Shown here: piece by piece, positions 16,884 through 26,377 of the stretch | Position numbering within the stretch: position 1 is the first letter of the stretch | Layout of the letters: each line of letters opens with the position of its first letter | From: Methanomassiliicoccus luminyensis B10 | Lineage (GTDB): Archaea; Thermoplasmatota; Thermoplasmata; Methanomassiliicoccales; Methanomassiliicoccaceae | DNA length: 64,000 nucleotides | Assembly (NCBI RefSeq): GCF_000308215.1 | Contig: NZ_CAJE01000024.1 | Span: 1 to 64,000, forward strand | Reading direction: 5' to 3' | Notes under the pieces: model-generated | Told to the model about the DNA's origin: nothing | What the model saw: only the letters and a program-made list of their open reading frames with translations | The model's database searches: none | Position numbers and translations under genes: made by a program

Positions 16884-17939
16884 ATGAGAGCAGTGCTGCT
16901 TACCAGGAGGCTGGACGACAAGCCCACCAACGGGTTCGAGCGATATGCCCATAACCTGTACTATGGGCTCAGGTCCCTCGGGGCCGACGTGGGACTGATC
17001 AACCAGGACTCCCCCCTGCCGGTGCGCCCCTCGAGCTCGCTGATCAGCCCGCCCTACTACGACATCATCCTGCCGCTGCTGAGGCTGCCGAGGAAGATGT
17101 TCCGGGCCGACCTCTACCACGCCCTCACCGATTCCCAGGCGGTCCTCTTCCCCTTCCTGAAGGGCAAGAAGGTGGTGACCATACACCACGTGGACCTTAC
17201 TCCCCCCGGCTCGCCCTCCGAGGCTGTCTTCAGGCGGTTCTACACTCTCGGCACCGAGCTCGCCGTGAGGTACGCGGACCACTTCATCTGCATCTCCGAG
17301 CAGACCAAGAAGGAGCTGATGGAGCACTACCGGGTCAGGGAGGAGGACATCACGGTGGTGCTTCAATCGATCTCCCCCCTGTGCCGCCCCATGGCCAAGA
17401 CCGGCAGGGCGGTTGGGTACTTCGGGGCCCTGAAGAAGCGCAAGAACGTGGAGTTCCTGATACGCGCGTTCGCCATCATGCAAGAGCGGCACCGCATGCC
17501 CGAATGCAGGCTGATCATATGCGGGGAGGGGCCCGACAAGGACTGGTTGATGTCCCTGGCCCGGGAGCTTGGGGTGGGTTCGCTGGTCGATTTCAAGGGC
17601 GAGATCCTCGAGGACAGGATCACCGAGACCTACAACTCCTTCACGGTGTTCGGGTTCCCCAGCCTCCAGGAGGGCTTCGGAGTGCCCATACTGGAAGCCC
17701 AGGCCTGCGGCGTGCCGGTGCTCACCCTCGAAGGGGCCATGGTCCCCCATGAGGTGACCAGGCATGCCATACCCTGCCGGGATGAGGCTGACATGGCGGA
17801 GAAGATGCACTGGCTACTGACGGACGACGAGGCCAGGGAGAAGGTGGTGAGGGAAGGGATCGAATACGCGTCCTCTTTCTCAGGCGCCGCGGTCTCCGAG
17901 CGGACCCTGCGGGTGTACGAGAAGGTCCTGGGCGAGTGA
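16884..17939 (+). CDS. Glycosyltransferase, GT4 (GT-B fold)
   Basis: 351-residue retaining GT-B enzyme. The C-terminal donor domain shows YFGALKKRKNVEFLIRAF, LIICGEGPDKDWL, the E-x7-E-type motif PSLQEGFGVPILEAQACGVPV and LTLEGAMVPHEV. It transfers an activated sugar in surface-glycan assembly. It has an ATG with GGAGGAAGGTGA upstream and opens the glycan cluster. It is convergent with the GT2 membrane gene (stop-to-stop gap of 3 nt). The specific sugar is unknown. Confidence 0.9.
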   Translation: MRAVLLTRRLDDKPTNGFERYAHNLYYGLRSLGADVGLINQDSPLPVRPSSSLISPPYYDIILPLLRLPRKMFRADLYHALTDSQAVLFPFLKGKKVVTIHHVDLTPPGSPSEAVFRRFYTLGTELAVRYADHFICISEQTKKELMEHYRVREEDITVVLQSISPLCRPMAKTGRAVGYFGALKKRKNVEFLIRAFAIMQERHRMPECRLIICGEGPDKDWLMSLARELGVGSLVDFKGEILEDRITETYNSFTVFGFPSLQEGFGVPILEAQACGVPVLTLEGAMVPHEVTRHAIPCRDEADMAEKMHWLLTDDEAREKVVREGIEYASSFSGAAVSERTLRVYEKVLGE

Positions 17940-17942
17940 GGC

Positions 17943-19067
17943 TCAGATGCGGGCCGGCCGGTGGATGTGCGCGCTGATCACATCGAAGCTGAACGCTACC
18001 GTCAGGCCGAGCAGCGACGGGATCACCGCTATTCCCAAGAGGTCCTCGTTCAGGGTGAACGACATGAACAGGTTCAGGATGTACCCCATGAACGCTATGG
18101 CGATGAGCATGATCCCTCGGGATATGCTGTCCCTGATGCCGATCAGCTTTATGGCCAGCTCGTTGGCCGTCACCATGAACACGATCGCCCCCATCAGGGC
18201 CAGCACCGTGTTGAAGTAGAAGTTGTGGGTCATCTCTCCCAGGAACATGATGGCCACCACGGTGGACAACAGGCCGAGGCCCATGGCAGTGACCATCCTG
18301 CCCCACGTGCTCAGGAGGAAGACCACGGACAGGGTGGCCATGGTCCTTCCGACCACTCCGCACTGCTTCATTATCGACAGGACGATGCGGGAGTTAAGCT
18401 TGGACTCCCCGCTGCGCCTGGTGCTGAACTTGAAGATGACCTCGTCGATCTTGATATCCCGGGGGGCGAACTTGAGGAGGTCGAACAGCGCCTTGAAGCC
18501 CTGCCTCTCAAACCTCTTGTCATTCTCCCGGATGATGTTCTGGCATAGCGCGGCCTCCCCGCCGAAGAAGCCGGACATAGTATCCGCGGAGCCGGGCTGG
18601 CGTTTGCACCAGAGATAGAAGCTGGCCATGGCGTTCGCGCCCCAGGAGGCGAACTGCCGGTAGAACATCATGCTCATCTTGTCCTCCCGCACCCCGATGA
18701 CCAGCTGGTTACCCTCCTGGAGGGACGCGAGCATCGCCCCAATCCTCTCCGGGGGGTGCTGGAAGTCGGCGTCCATGACCACGAAGTACTTGGTGTCAGT
18801 GTTCAGGATGCCGTCCATGATGCTGGCGGTGAGGCCCTTGTCCGAGGGGTCCCGCTTTATGACCCTTATTCTGCCCGGCTCGGCCTGGATGGCCTGGGCC
18901 TTTTCGGGCGTGCCATCATTGGAATTGTCGTCAACAACGAGGATCTTGGAGGCTGGGAAAAGCTCCGAGACGGCGTTCACCATGGGAACTATGTTCTCAG
19001 CCTCGTTCAAAGTGGGCAAAATAACGGTTAGCTCCCCACCAGTTTCGCTGCTGGCTGACATGTCCAC
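17943..19067 (-). CDS. GT2 glycosyltransferase with C-terminal membrane domain (DPM1-like)
   Basis: 374 residues. The GT2 domain (to about 235) carries VILPTLNEAENI, ILVVDDNSNDGT and VVMDADFQHPPE, the nucleotide-diphosphate and metal-binding motifs. The C-terminal part has about four hydrophobic segments resembling GtrA-type anchors, as in polyprenol-phosphate mannosyl- or glucosyltransferases. It probably loads sugars onto dolichol phosphate at the membrane. TATA-like TGTATATATC (complement, 19085-19094) lies 23-30 nt before the GTG at 19067 or the in-frame ATG at 19061, suggesting a leaderless message. Confidence 0.88.
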   Translation of the reverse strand: MDMSASSETGGELTVILPTLNEAENIVPMVNAVSELFPASKILVVDDNSNDGTPEKAQAIQAEPGRIRVIKRDPSDKGLTASIMDGILNTDTKYFVVMDADFQHPPERIGAMLASLQEGNQLVIGVREDKMSMMFYRQFASWGANAMASFYLWCKRQPGSADTMSGFFGGEAALCQNIIRENDKRFERQGFKALFDLLKFAPRDIKIDEVIFKFSTRRSGESKLNSRIVLSIMKQCGVVGRTMATLSVVFLLSTWGRMVTAMGLGLLSTVVAIMFLGEMTHNFYFNTVLALMGAIVFMVTANELAIKLIGIRDSISRGIMLIAIAFMGYILNLFMSFTLNEDLLGIAVIPSLLGLTVAFSFDVISAHIHRPARI

Positions 19068-19376
19068 TTGCGATACCCCTATGCTGTATATATCTTTTCC
19101 TTACCGGCTTAACGCCCGTAAATAGCTATGCATGTTACCGGGCGCGCGCGGTCTTGCTGGCAATAGCGCCCCCGCACTGAGGGCCAAGGTCCTCCGGGTC
19201 CCTCTCTCGATGGCACTATCGCGTTCCCCTTTTAAGCCGCCCTAAGCAACGGTATATTGATGGTACCTGCAGGGAGATAATGATTGCCGCGCGTCGGTGG
19301 CCTCGACGCCGCGTGGACGGGCCGCTGGTCGTCCGGAACGCCAAGGATATCTACCACGAGGGATTTGTCCACTGCG

Positions 19377-20258
19377 ATGAGGACCGTTTCGGTGGGCGTA
19401 TGCGCCTATAACGAGGAGAACAATATCGGGCGCTCCCTCAAGTCCATACTATCGCAGGAGCTCAGCAACGCATCTCTGCTGGAGGTCATCGTCATATCCA
19501 GCGCGTCGACCGACCGCACCGATGAGGTGGTCGGGGAGTTCGTCGCCAGGGATAGCAGGGTCAGGCTGTTGGTCCAGCCGAAGCGGGAAGGGAAGATCTC
19601 CGCGGTGAACCTGTTCATGTCCATGGCCAAGGGGGACATCCTCGCCCTTGTGAACGCCGACAACAACCTCGCGCCTGGAGCGCTGGGGGCCCTAATTGCC
19701 TTGTTCGACGACCCCGAAGTGGGGGCCGCCGGCGGCCGCCCCGTGCCGGTGAACTCGAAGGACACTACGATAGGATTCGCGGTCCACATGCTCTGGGCCA
19801 TGCATCATCGCCTGTCGCTCCTCCACCCTAAGATCGGCGAGTTCATCGCCTTCCGCAACGCGGGGCTCCAGATCCCCCAGGGGCAGAGCAGCGACGAGGA
19901 CTACATACGCATGGAGCTGGAAAGGAGGGGCTACCGGACGGCCTACGCGCCCGACGCAGTGGTCATGAACAAGGGCCCCGAGACCCTGGAGGACTTCTGG
20001 GAGCAGAGGGTCAGGGTCAACATCGGGGAGCAGTACCTGAAGCGTAGGTTCGACTACCAGGTGCCCACCTGGAACATGCGGTTCCTCTTCCCCGCGCTGG
20101 TCGGCCTGCTCCAGGACAGCCGCGGCCACCTGGGTAAGGCCGCCGTGGCCATGGTCCTGGAGCTGACCGCTAGAGTCTACGCGTCCGTGTACGTGACGCT
20201 GGACAAGGGGGACAAGACCGTCTGGTCGATGGTGTCCTCTACAAAAAAGCTGGATTAG
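19377..20258 (+). CDS. GT2 glycosyltransferase
   Basis: 293 residues from the ATG at 19377; the open frame extends to 19284 but the extra 31 residues lack family character. Motifs are VSVGVCAYNEENNIGRSL, VISSASTDRTDEVV and ILALVNADNNLAPGAL, the last in place of DxD. FRNAGLQIPQG-x-SSDED fits the acceptor-side ED-type motif of GT2 enzymes. It ends with a 4-nt overlap onto the convergent gene at 20255. The sugar is unknown. Confidence 0.85.
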   Translation: MRTVSVGVCAYNEENNIGRSLKSILSQELSNASLLEVIVISSASTDRTDEVVGEFVARDSRVRLLVQPKREGKISAVNLFMSMAKGDILALVNADNNLAPGALGALIALFDDPEVGAAGGRPVPVNSKDTTIGFAVHMLWAMHHRLSLLHPKIGEFIAFRNAGLQIPQGQSSDEDYIRMELERRGYRTAYAPDAVVMNKGPETLEDFWEQRVRVNIGEQYLKRRFDYQVPTWNMRFLFPALVGLLQDSRGHLGKAAVAMVLELTARVYASVYVTLDKGDKTVWSMVSSTKKLD

Positions 20259-21028
20259 TCCAGCCAGTTGGCCCACTCAGCGCTATCGTCCGATCTCCTG
20301 CCGTTGTGTGTCAGCAGCGATTTGAAAGGACTGAAGAAGATCCTGAGCTTGATTACCGAAATCAGCATGTCGAAGATGGTGTGAGTTATGTCGACCTTGG
20401 AGCCGGTCTTATCCTCCCAGTTGACGCCTACCTCCTTGATGGATAAGCCGTTCTTCCTGGCTGCGTATATTAGGCCAACATCGAAAGCGAAGCCGTTGAC
20501 ATGAATGTCCTGCGTCATCTTCTCTATGGCGTCCCTTTTCATTACCTTCGCGCCGCACTGGGTGTCCTTGTATGGCAGGGCGAACATCATCCTCACTAGG
20601 AGATTGAAGCACCTGCTCAGCACCTGTCGGCGGCGGGTTCGATATAATGCCTTGGCACCCTTGGCTCGTCGTGACGCAATAGCGAAATCGGTCCCGTTCC
20701 TGACCTCCGCAAGGAGTTTCATGAGATTTTCTGGGCGGACCGGTCCGTCGGCGTCCACGAAGCCCACATAATTTCCCCTGGCGGCCTCGAACCCTTTTAC
20801 GAGCCCTCCGCCCTTGCCTAGTTTGTCCTCGAACTCCAGCCCCCGTATCTCGGGGTAGAGGCAGCCCAGGCGCGTCACCACTTGGGCGGTGCGGTCGGTG
20901 CACCCGTCCATCTCCGTGATGATCTCGAAATCGATGCCGGACGCCCGGAGGTCCTTTGCATATGCTATCAGCGTTTCTCCGATGCGCTGCTCTTCGTTGC
21001 ATGCGGGGATGACGAGACTGAGGTCCAA
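20255..21028 (-). CDS. GT2 dolichyl-phosphate glucosyltransferase-like
   Basis: 257 residues. It shows DLSLVIPACNEEQRIGETL, a TEMDGCTDRTAQVV motif, KGGGLVKGFEAARG and VGFVDADGPVRPENL. The lysine-rich GKGG loop and the DTQCGAKVMKRD motif are hallmarks of dolichyl-phosphate beta-glucosyltransferases (Alg5-like). It probably charges a lipid carrier for the cluster's glycan. The short C-terminal hydrophobic helix (IFDMLISVIKLRIFF) may touch the membrane. Confidence 0.85.
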   Translation of the reverse strand: MDLSLVIPACNEEQRIGETLIAYAKDLRASGIDFEIITEMDGCTDRTAQVVTRLGCLYPEIRGLEFEDKLGKGGGLVKGFEAARGNYVGFVDADGPVRPENLMKLLAEVRNGTDFAIASRRAKGAKALYRTRRRQVLSRCFNLLVRMMFALPYKDTQCGAKVMKRDAIEKMTQDIHVNGFAFDVGLIYAARKNGLSIKEVGVNWEDKTGSKVDITHTIFDMLISVIKLRIFFSPFKSLLTHNGRRSDDSAEWANWLD

Positions 21029-21326
21029 TAAGCATCACCCTTATTGTGCAACAGCGTTCTATAGAACGCACGATTTAAAGACCTATTCTTTTGACCCCCT
21101 CCTGTCTGGTCAATGAATATTGCATCCCGCCCTGTTTATTATAATTGTACTTATAATATTAATGAACGTAAAATCTCTTTACGTCCAATCTCACAAATGA
21201 TATCGTTATCGCACACCCACCGAATCTTCACAGGATTCAGTTATCGGAGAATAAGGCCCGCCGAACCTTCTCAGCGCACGCGCTTGGCAGTGCCTTAAAA
21301 TACTGAGGCGTGCAAAGTGTGTAAAA
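21029..21326. other. AT-rich divergent intergenic region
   Basis: 298 bp with no coding signal. It holds promoters for the divergent GT2 genes; AT-rich stretches near 21135-21165 are plausible TATA elements. No RNA gene or repeat was recognised. Confidence 0.4.
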
Positions 21327-22175
21327 ATGACGGATGGCCTACCGCTCGTCTCGGTCATAATCCCCTCATACAATCCAGGAGAATCGCTCGAAACATGTCT
21401 GCGCTCAATACGGGAACAGAGCTACGAGAATATCGAGATTATCGTTGTTGACAGGAATTCCACGGATGGGACACCGGGCGTAGCCGGGAATAACTCCGCC
21501 CGATTGATGCTTATTGATTGTGAAAGGGCTGAAGCCAAGAACCACGGGATAAATCTGGCCCAGGGCAAGTATATAGCGTTCATAGACTCGGACATGGAGC
21601 TGACCTCCTCGGTCATTTCAGAATGTGTTTCGATTTGTGAACGGTCCATCCAGGTCGGCGGCATAATAATCCCCGAACGATCGGTTGGTAATAGCTATTG
21701 GGTCAAGGTGCGGGACCATGAACGCAAGTACTATGCGGGCACGGAGATCGAGTCGGCGCGTTTCTTTCCCCGTGACCTTGCGGAACGGGCGAAAGGATTT
21801 GAGACGGGCGTGATTTTTTTCGAGGAATCCACCCTCCCCCAGAAAATCAAGCTGATGGGTTTTTCGATTAGCGCAAGGATTGCCTCTCCCATCTTGCATC
21901 ATGAGGATAATTTTACACTTGGCCACTGGTTGAGAAAGAAGTACTACTATGGCAAGACTGCTAAGGCTTATAGGGCCAAGTATGGTGATTACGGAGCCGC
22001 CCAAATGAGTGTCAGGAAGCGATTTAGCATCTTCCTGATGCAGGGCAACTTCTACAAACGGCCTGCTTTGGCTATAGGGGTCTTAACGCTCAAGGCGTTG
22101 GAGTTCGTCTCGGCGGGTCTGGGCTATATGTCAAAACAACGACCTGATTACGATGATAGTGCTGTCGACATCTGA
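21327..22175 (+). CDS. GT2 glycosyltransferase
   Basis: 282 residues with PLVSVIIPSYNPGESLETCL, IIVVDRNSTDGT and YIAFIDSDMELTSSV (DSD as the metal motif). The C-terminal half is basic (LRKKYYYGKTAKAYRAKYG), as in membrane-associated GT2 enzymes of O-antigen-like clusters. Codon use is less GC-biased than in the housekeeping genes, consistent with a variable glycan locus. Acceptor and sugar are unknown. Confidence 0.85.
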   Translation: MTDGLPLVSVIIPSYNPGESLETCLRSIREQSYENIEIIVVDRNSTDGTPGVAGNNSARLMLIDCERAEAKNHGINLAQGKYIAFIDSDMELTSSVISECVSICERSIQVGGIIIPERSVGNSYWVKVRDHERKYYAGTEIESARFFPRDLAERAKGFETGVIFFEESTLPQKIKLMGFSISARIASPILHHEDNFTLGHWLRKKYYYGKTAKAYRAKYGDYGAAQMSVRKRFSIFLMQGNFYKRPALAIGVLTLKALEFVSAGLGYMSKQRPDYDDSAVDI

Positions 22176-22411
22176 TGCTGTGTTGATGGCATGCTAAAAG
22201 CGGTTTTGACGTACCACTCGTTCAGCCGAGGCCAATCTCTATGTACGTTGTGCTCGGATATATATCGTCTGGCATGGTGATACACCAAGCCGACATGCCA
22301 TCGCACGTCGGAAAGAGCTATATTGGATACTTTTTCTTCCTTTAGTCAATACAACAAATGCGGAAAGCAAATTCATTTCTAGGTAATTATGTAAGCATAT
22401 ATAAATAATAA

Positions 22412-22435
22412 TTCCCCGTTCTAGGAATCGGGGAA
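22412..22435 (+). promoter_or_regulatory. Promoter and 5' hairpin of the secreted orphan protein
   Basis: TATA-like ATATATAAATAA (about 22397-22408) is followed by TTCCCCG (22412-22418), a 10-nt loop and CGGGGAA (22429-22435). The predicted transcript start falls near the hairpin, leaving a leader of roughly 100 nt before the ATG at 22540. Confidence 0.35.
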
Positions 22436-22539
22436 ACATTGGCGGAACGGATACTTGCCTAAGCTTCTTGAGCGCAGTTCTCGAGATGGATATGGGGTGC
22501 TTAGTTCGAATGTTGCCCGACTTACCAGTGAGTGAGGAA

Positions 22540-23853
22540 ATGAGAGAAACAAGGGTATTATTGATGCAAGCAGTGATATGTGGAGTTCTAGGGCTTTTTA
22601 TAATGCCCTCTCTTGGTGCTGCTGCAACAGTACAAAATGAAACTTCGATCGAAAATGAATTGGCTACGCCTATTGGCTTCACAGATCGGCCCGTGACGCT
22701 ACTTGGAACTTCTCAATCGACAGATACCATCATAAAAGGATTAGATTTCGGGACCTCTAATGTAATTAAGCTCGATGACAAAGAACAGCTTACCAGCTGT
22801 GTACAAACTAAGAACGTCCTGATGATTGATGGTCAGTGGGCAAAAGGAAATGTCGATGATTCAACCATTTCGGCAATCTGGAACGCAATCAAATCCGGTT
22901 CGCCAGTTGTAGTGGTGGGGGCAAAGAGTGATATCATACAGAGGGCCATAGAGGGCCATAACGTTACCTTCCTTTTTGAAAGAAATGCACCTACTGTGGG
23001 CATCTATATTGATCCCGTATCTGAAAAAGGAGAGTCCTTGTGTATTGGTGGCTCAGCGACAATGTTCTCAAAGGCCCAACAGGATGCCGACCTAATTCAG
23101 AGTACGGCGCTTGCTTATGATTGGAGCGTTAAGTGTTTGGACAAGGCCCAGGCGGATGAGGCCCAAACCGTTCAAGCTCAAAGCACAATGGCGGCGACAG
23201 GCTCAGGAACATGGACGCCATTGAATGCTCTAACCTACTATTCACAGAATGCATTCAACCCGTATGGTGTAGTAAATATCCAGATAAAGCCATACAGATT
23301 AGACGGTTCCAGCTTGTTAAAACAATACTATGCTTTTGACACGAACTTCGAAGCCATACCTGGGATACAACAATGGGGTAGCGAATGGTTCACAGACTAT
23401 CTTTGGATCAATGATGGTTTTGCCTATTATCCATCCCACTCTGGAGATAAAATCTATGATCATAACCCACCGACCACCCTCAACCAACAGACAATCAGTT
23501 TCAACATTGGGGCAGGTCTTGGAGCTACTGGACCCTCGGGAAGTATTGGGATAGGCATAAGCTACAGTGGAAGTGAAGTTCAAATAACGAACGAATGTAA
23601 TTCGGGAGAAGGGGCAATTAGGTGGAACCATGACCTGCCAGATCGGAACTGGATCCCATCTAACGTTCCGCAACACACCTATGTAGCCAAACCTGGGTAT
23701 GTTGTGGAGACAGAACATCATAATGTCTTCGTGGATCAGGAAATGGATGTAGGATTCTCCGACATGTATTGGACATGGCTTCCAATTATTGGGCTAATCC
23801 CCATGTGGAATACATATACAGCCAACTGCTGGATTAGTGGGACAGTTTATTAG
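22540..23853 (+). CDS. Secreted protein of unknown function, AT-rich
   Basis: 437 residues from the ATG at 22540, which has GTGAGGA just upstream. Residues 1-26 form a signal peptide (VLLMQAVICGVLGLFIMPSLGAAA). An N-terminal alpha/beta part (to about 165) contains VLMIDGQWAKGNVDDS and SGSPVVVVGAKSDII. A longer beta-rich, Tyr/Trp/Asn-rich part follows with a Gly-rich patch (NIGAGLGATGPSGSIGIG). Composition is markedly lower in GC than the surrounding genes, a sign of transfer. No family was recognised. It sits inside the glycan cluster and ends in a strong terminator, so it is a single-gene unit; a cell-surface role is plausible. Confidence 0.75.
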   Translation: MRETRVLLMQAVICGVLGLFIMPSLGAAATVQNETSIENELATPIGFTDRPVTLLGTSQSTDTIIKGLDFGTSNVIKLDDKEQLTSCVQTKNVLMIDGQWAKGNVDDSTISAIWNAIKSGSPVVVVGAKSDIIQRAIEGHNVTFLFERNAPTVGIYIDPVSEKGESLCIGGSATMFSKAQQDADLIQSTALAYDWSVKCLDKAQADEAQTVQAQSTMAATGSGTWTPLNALTYYSQNAFNPYGVVNIQIKPYRLDGSSLLKQYYAFDTNFEAIPGIQQWGSEWFTDYLWINDGFAYYPSHSGDKIYDHNPPTTLNQQTISFNIGAGLGATGPSGSIGIGISYSGSEVQITNECNSGEGAIRWNHDLPDRNWIPSNVPQHTYVAKPGYVVETEHHNVFVDQEMDVGFSDMYWTWLPIIGLIPMWNTYTANCWISGTVY

Positions 23854-23861
23854 CGAAACAT

Positions 23862-23888
23862 GGGGGCATTACGCCCCCTCTTTTATTT
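23862..23888 (+). terminator. Terminator of the secreted orphan gene
   Basis: GGGGGC-ATTAC-GCCCCC hairpin (23862-23878) followed by TCTTTTATTT. Confidence 0.7.
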
Positions 23889-24134
23889 GCTTCTTTTCAG
23901 TTCAGTGTGATGAACTGTCCAAGTCTGGTTAAAGAATGCCTTGATTCTCAATATCCTTTTGCACATCAGAGGTACAAACTCGATATAGAACTGAACATGA
24001 TCGGAATACTCTTCTATGTGTGCATAGGGATCACACCTATCATCTGGTTAGTGGGATGCCCTATCCCGTTGAACATTGGAAACTCATTTATTTGTGGCCA
24101 TATGGCAGCCCACCCTCCTGGACAGAGGATCGTA

Positions 24135-25271
24135 TTAAAAAGATGAAGTGATTATTTCCCGCTCGCTCGATGATATCTTCTCCCAATTGTAGCTCTTGGA
24201 AAGGGCCTTGGCGCTGTCACCTACCTTTTTTCGCCCCCGTTCATCATCCAGCAAAGCAGTTACGTTCCTGGAAAAAGCCCCCATGTCGCCCATTGGTGCT
24301 CTCAGCATCCCTTCATGGAAAATATCCCTATACACTGGAAGGTCCCAGGCGACCACAGGAACCCCGCAAGCCATGGCTTCAAGGATGGCAATTCCAAAAC
24401 CCTCCTCGTGGCTTGGAAAGACGAATATCTTCGACGACTTTATCAGTTGAAATGCCGCATCCCTGTCCAGATAGCCCATGAGGTCAATGTTGTTCTCCAT
24501 GTGCTGACCTTGGATTTCATCCATCAGCTCCCTAGTAACATTGGACGTCCCTCCCCCGATTATTGCCAATTTGGCTTCGGGATGGGTCTTGCACACTTCC
24601 TTCCAGATCTTTACAGCATCGAATATCCCCTTGGAGACGTGCATCCTGCCCAGGAAGGCTGCGTCATATTTCACAGGTCCGGGTACGACACCATCAAAAT
24701 ATGCCGGGTCCATGCCGTTCGGGTTCATGAACAGCTTCGACTCATTGAAGCCCAGGTCTATCAAGTTCCGCTTCGTGAGGGGGCTGACCACGATGACGAG
24801 GTCCGCGCTCATCTTGATGAGGTTGAGACTGATTCTTTGCATGAGGTAAGATATGATATTGTTCAGCATCCCCCCATGGCGAATATGGGGTTTCGGGATC
24901 AGATGGTGCACGACCTGAACGTATCGCATTCCTCTTTTTCTGAAAACGACCGCAGGGAGGACATCGGGCAGGAAATCTGAGCTTGCATAGATGATGCCAT
25001 GATCCTTCTTCTTGCTCAATATACCCAGCGCCCTGAGGGTGCGAAGGGGATATGACCAGAGGGCGCTCGTCCCCGAGTCATCCGGCGCCGTTACTAGTGC
25101 CTGTGCCGTGAGCCCGTGGGCATTGATGAAAGCGACGCCCTGCTCCGGCGTCACGACCGTGATGCTGGTGTTCGTGAATCGTTTGAATATCTCCACGAAA
25201 CGGACATCACCTCCTCCAACGCCGAAGGTATACGCGTTCATGAGCGCGGTGATCTTGCTCTCATCGTTCAT
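24135..25271 (-). CDS. Glycosyltransferase, GT4
   Basis: 378-residue GT-B enzyme. The N-domain has NAYTFGVGGGDVRFVEIF (acceptor-side Gly loop). The donor domain has AAFLGRMHVSKGIFDAV, LAIIGGGTSNV and the E-x7-E-type motif FPSHEEGFGIAILEAMACGVPVV. It is last in a three-gene minus-strand operon with another GT4 and the giant membrane protein; its start overlaps the previous stop by one base. Sugar specificity is unknown. Confidence 0.9.
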   Translation of the reverse strand: MNDESKITALMNAYTFGVGGGDVRFVEIFKRFTNTSITVVTPEQGVAFINAHGLTAQALVTAPDDSGTSALWSYPLRTLRALGILSKKKDHGIIYASSDFLPDVLPAVVFRKRGMRYVQVVHHLIPKPHIRHGGMLNNIISYLMQRISLNLIKMSADLVIVVSPLTKRNLIDLGFNESKLFMNPNGMDPAYFDGVVPGPVKYDAAFLGRMHVSKGIFDAVKIWKEVCKTHPEAKLAIIGGGTSNVTRELMDEIQGQHMENNIDLMGYLDRDAAFQLIKSSKIFVFPSHEEGFGIAILEAMACGVPVVAWDLPVYRDIFHEGMLRAPMGDMGAFSRNVTALLDDERGRKKVGDSAKALSKSYNWEKISSSEREIITSSF

Positions 25272-26377
25272 TAGTCCACACCTCGCCTATCTTGGCCGCA
25301 AACTTCCTCCATGATCCTTCGGGTATCATCAGCGGCGCGGTCCCACGTGAACCTCGACGCCCACTCTCTTCCATTGGCGCTGAGCTTGGAGATCAGATCA
25401 TTATCTGAGATGACGATGTGGATTTTCATCGCCAGAGAATCGATGTCCCCGTTCCTTACCAGGATCCCATTGTACCCATCCCTGATCGAGTCCCTCAGAC
25501 CGGGAACGTCGTACGAGATGGCGGGAGTGCCGCATGCATTGGCCTCGAGGGGGGACAGCCCCCAGCCCTCCTTCATTGACGCGGTCACGAAGACCCAGGC
25601 CGATGATAATATTCGGACCTTTTCGTCCTCATCGACCCCCTCTCGGAAGTCGACGGAATCGGAGATGCCCAGCCTTTCAACCAGTTCCCTCAGTGCGCTC
25701 ATCTCCCCCCTTCCGGCGATTATGAGCTTTGCGGTCGTGCTCCATTCATGAACCTTCGCGAAAGCTCTGACTATGTCCTCTACCCTCTTGTACCCCTTTA
25801 TCCTTCCTACATACGCCACTGTGGGGAAAAGGGCCTTCTGTTGCAAGGCCGTCAGATCGATGTCGATGCCGTTGTTGACGACCGTGATATCTTCTGGAGG
25901 GACATGAAGCTCGTCCATCAGCTCCTGCCTTGTGCTTTCGGATACGACGATGAAGCGCCTGTTCCGATAGAAGATTGGGATCGAGCGCTCGCACATCCAT
26001 CCAATGGCTGATAGTGGGAACGGCAGCTCGCGACTGAATAGCTTCCACCCAACGATGTGATGGAGGATGGGTATCACGGGGGCATCGGAGTACAGGGTGG
26101 AGAAGAACGGTATGCCGTTGACGTCATCAAGCACGATATCGTAAGCGCCTCTCTTGAAGTTCAAGAGGGCCCGGATGTACACAGAGAACCGTCCGCCCGC
26201 CCTGACCACCTTCATCCCTTCGATACGTTCTTCCTCTTTCGAACCTGGGTAGCTTCCGCAGAACAGGGTCACTTCATTGTGACGGGCCAGCCTCTTTCCG
26301 ATCTCGTGCACGAAGCGCTCAGCTCCCCCAGCCTGGGGGTGGGTGATGTCCCTCCAATTCAGTATGAGGATCCTCAA
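25271..26377 (-). CDS. Glycosyltransferase, GT4
   Basis: Begins RILILNWRDITHPQAGGAER, the classic GT4 N-terminus, which favours a TTG start at 26377 (TTGA overlap with the preceding stop); the open frame continues to 26413. Donor-domain motifs are VAYVGRIKGYKRVEDIV, LIIAGRGEMSAL and a KEGWGLSPLEANACGTP E-x7-E-type motif. Hydrophobic patches suggest peripheral membrane association. It is the middle gene of the operon. Confidence 0.88.
   Translation of the reverse strand: MRILILNWRDITHPQAGGAERFVHEIGKRLARHNEVTLFCGSYPGSKEEERIEGMKVVRAGGRFSVYIRALLNFKRGAYDIVLDDVNGIPFFSTLYSDAPVIPILHHIVGWKLFSRELPFPLSAIGWMCERSIPIFYRNRRFIVVSESTRQELMDELHVPPEDITVVNNGIDIDLTALQQKALFPTVAYVGRIKGYKRVEDIVRAFAKVHEWSTTAKLIIAGRGEMSALRELVERLGISDSVDFREGVDEDEKVRILSSAWVFVTASMKEGWGLSPLEANACGTPAISYDVPGLRDSIRDGYNGILVRNGDIDSLAMKIHIVISDNDLISKLSANGREWASRFTWDRAADDTRRIMEEVCGQDRRGVD

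Noticed and set aside
23907-24146. 79-residue plus-strand frame with one hydrophobic stretch after the secreted orphan
   Set aside because: It follows a strong terminator, overlaps the 3' end of a real gene on the other strand and has no promoter or family match.
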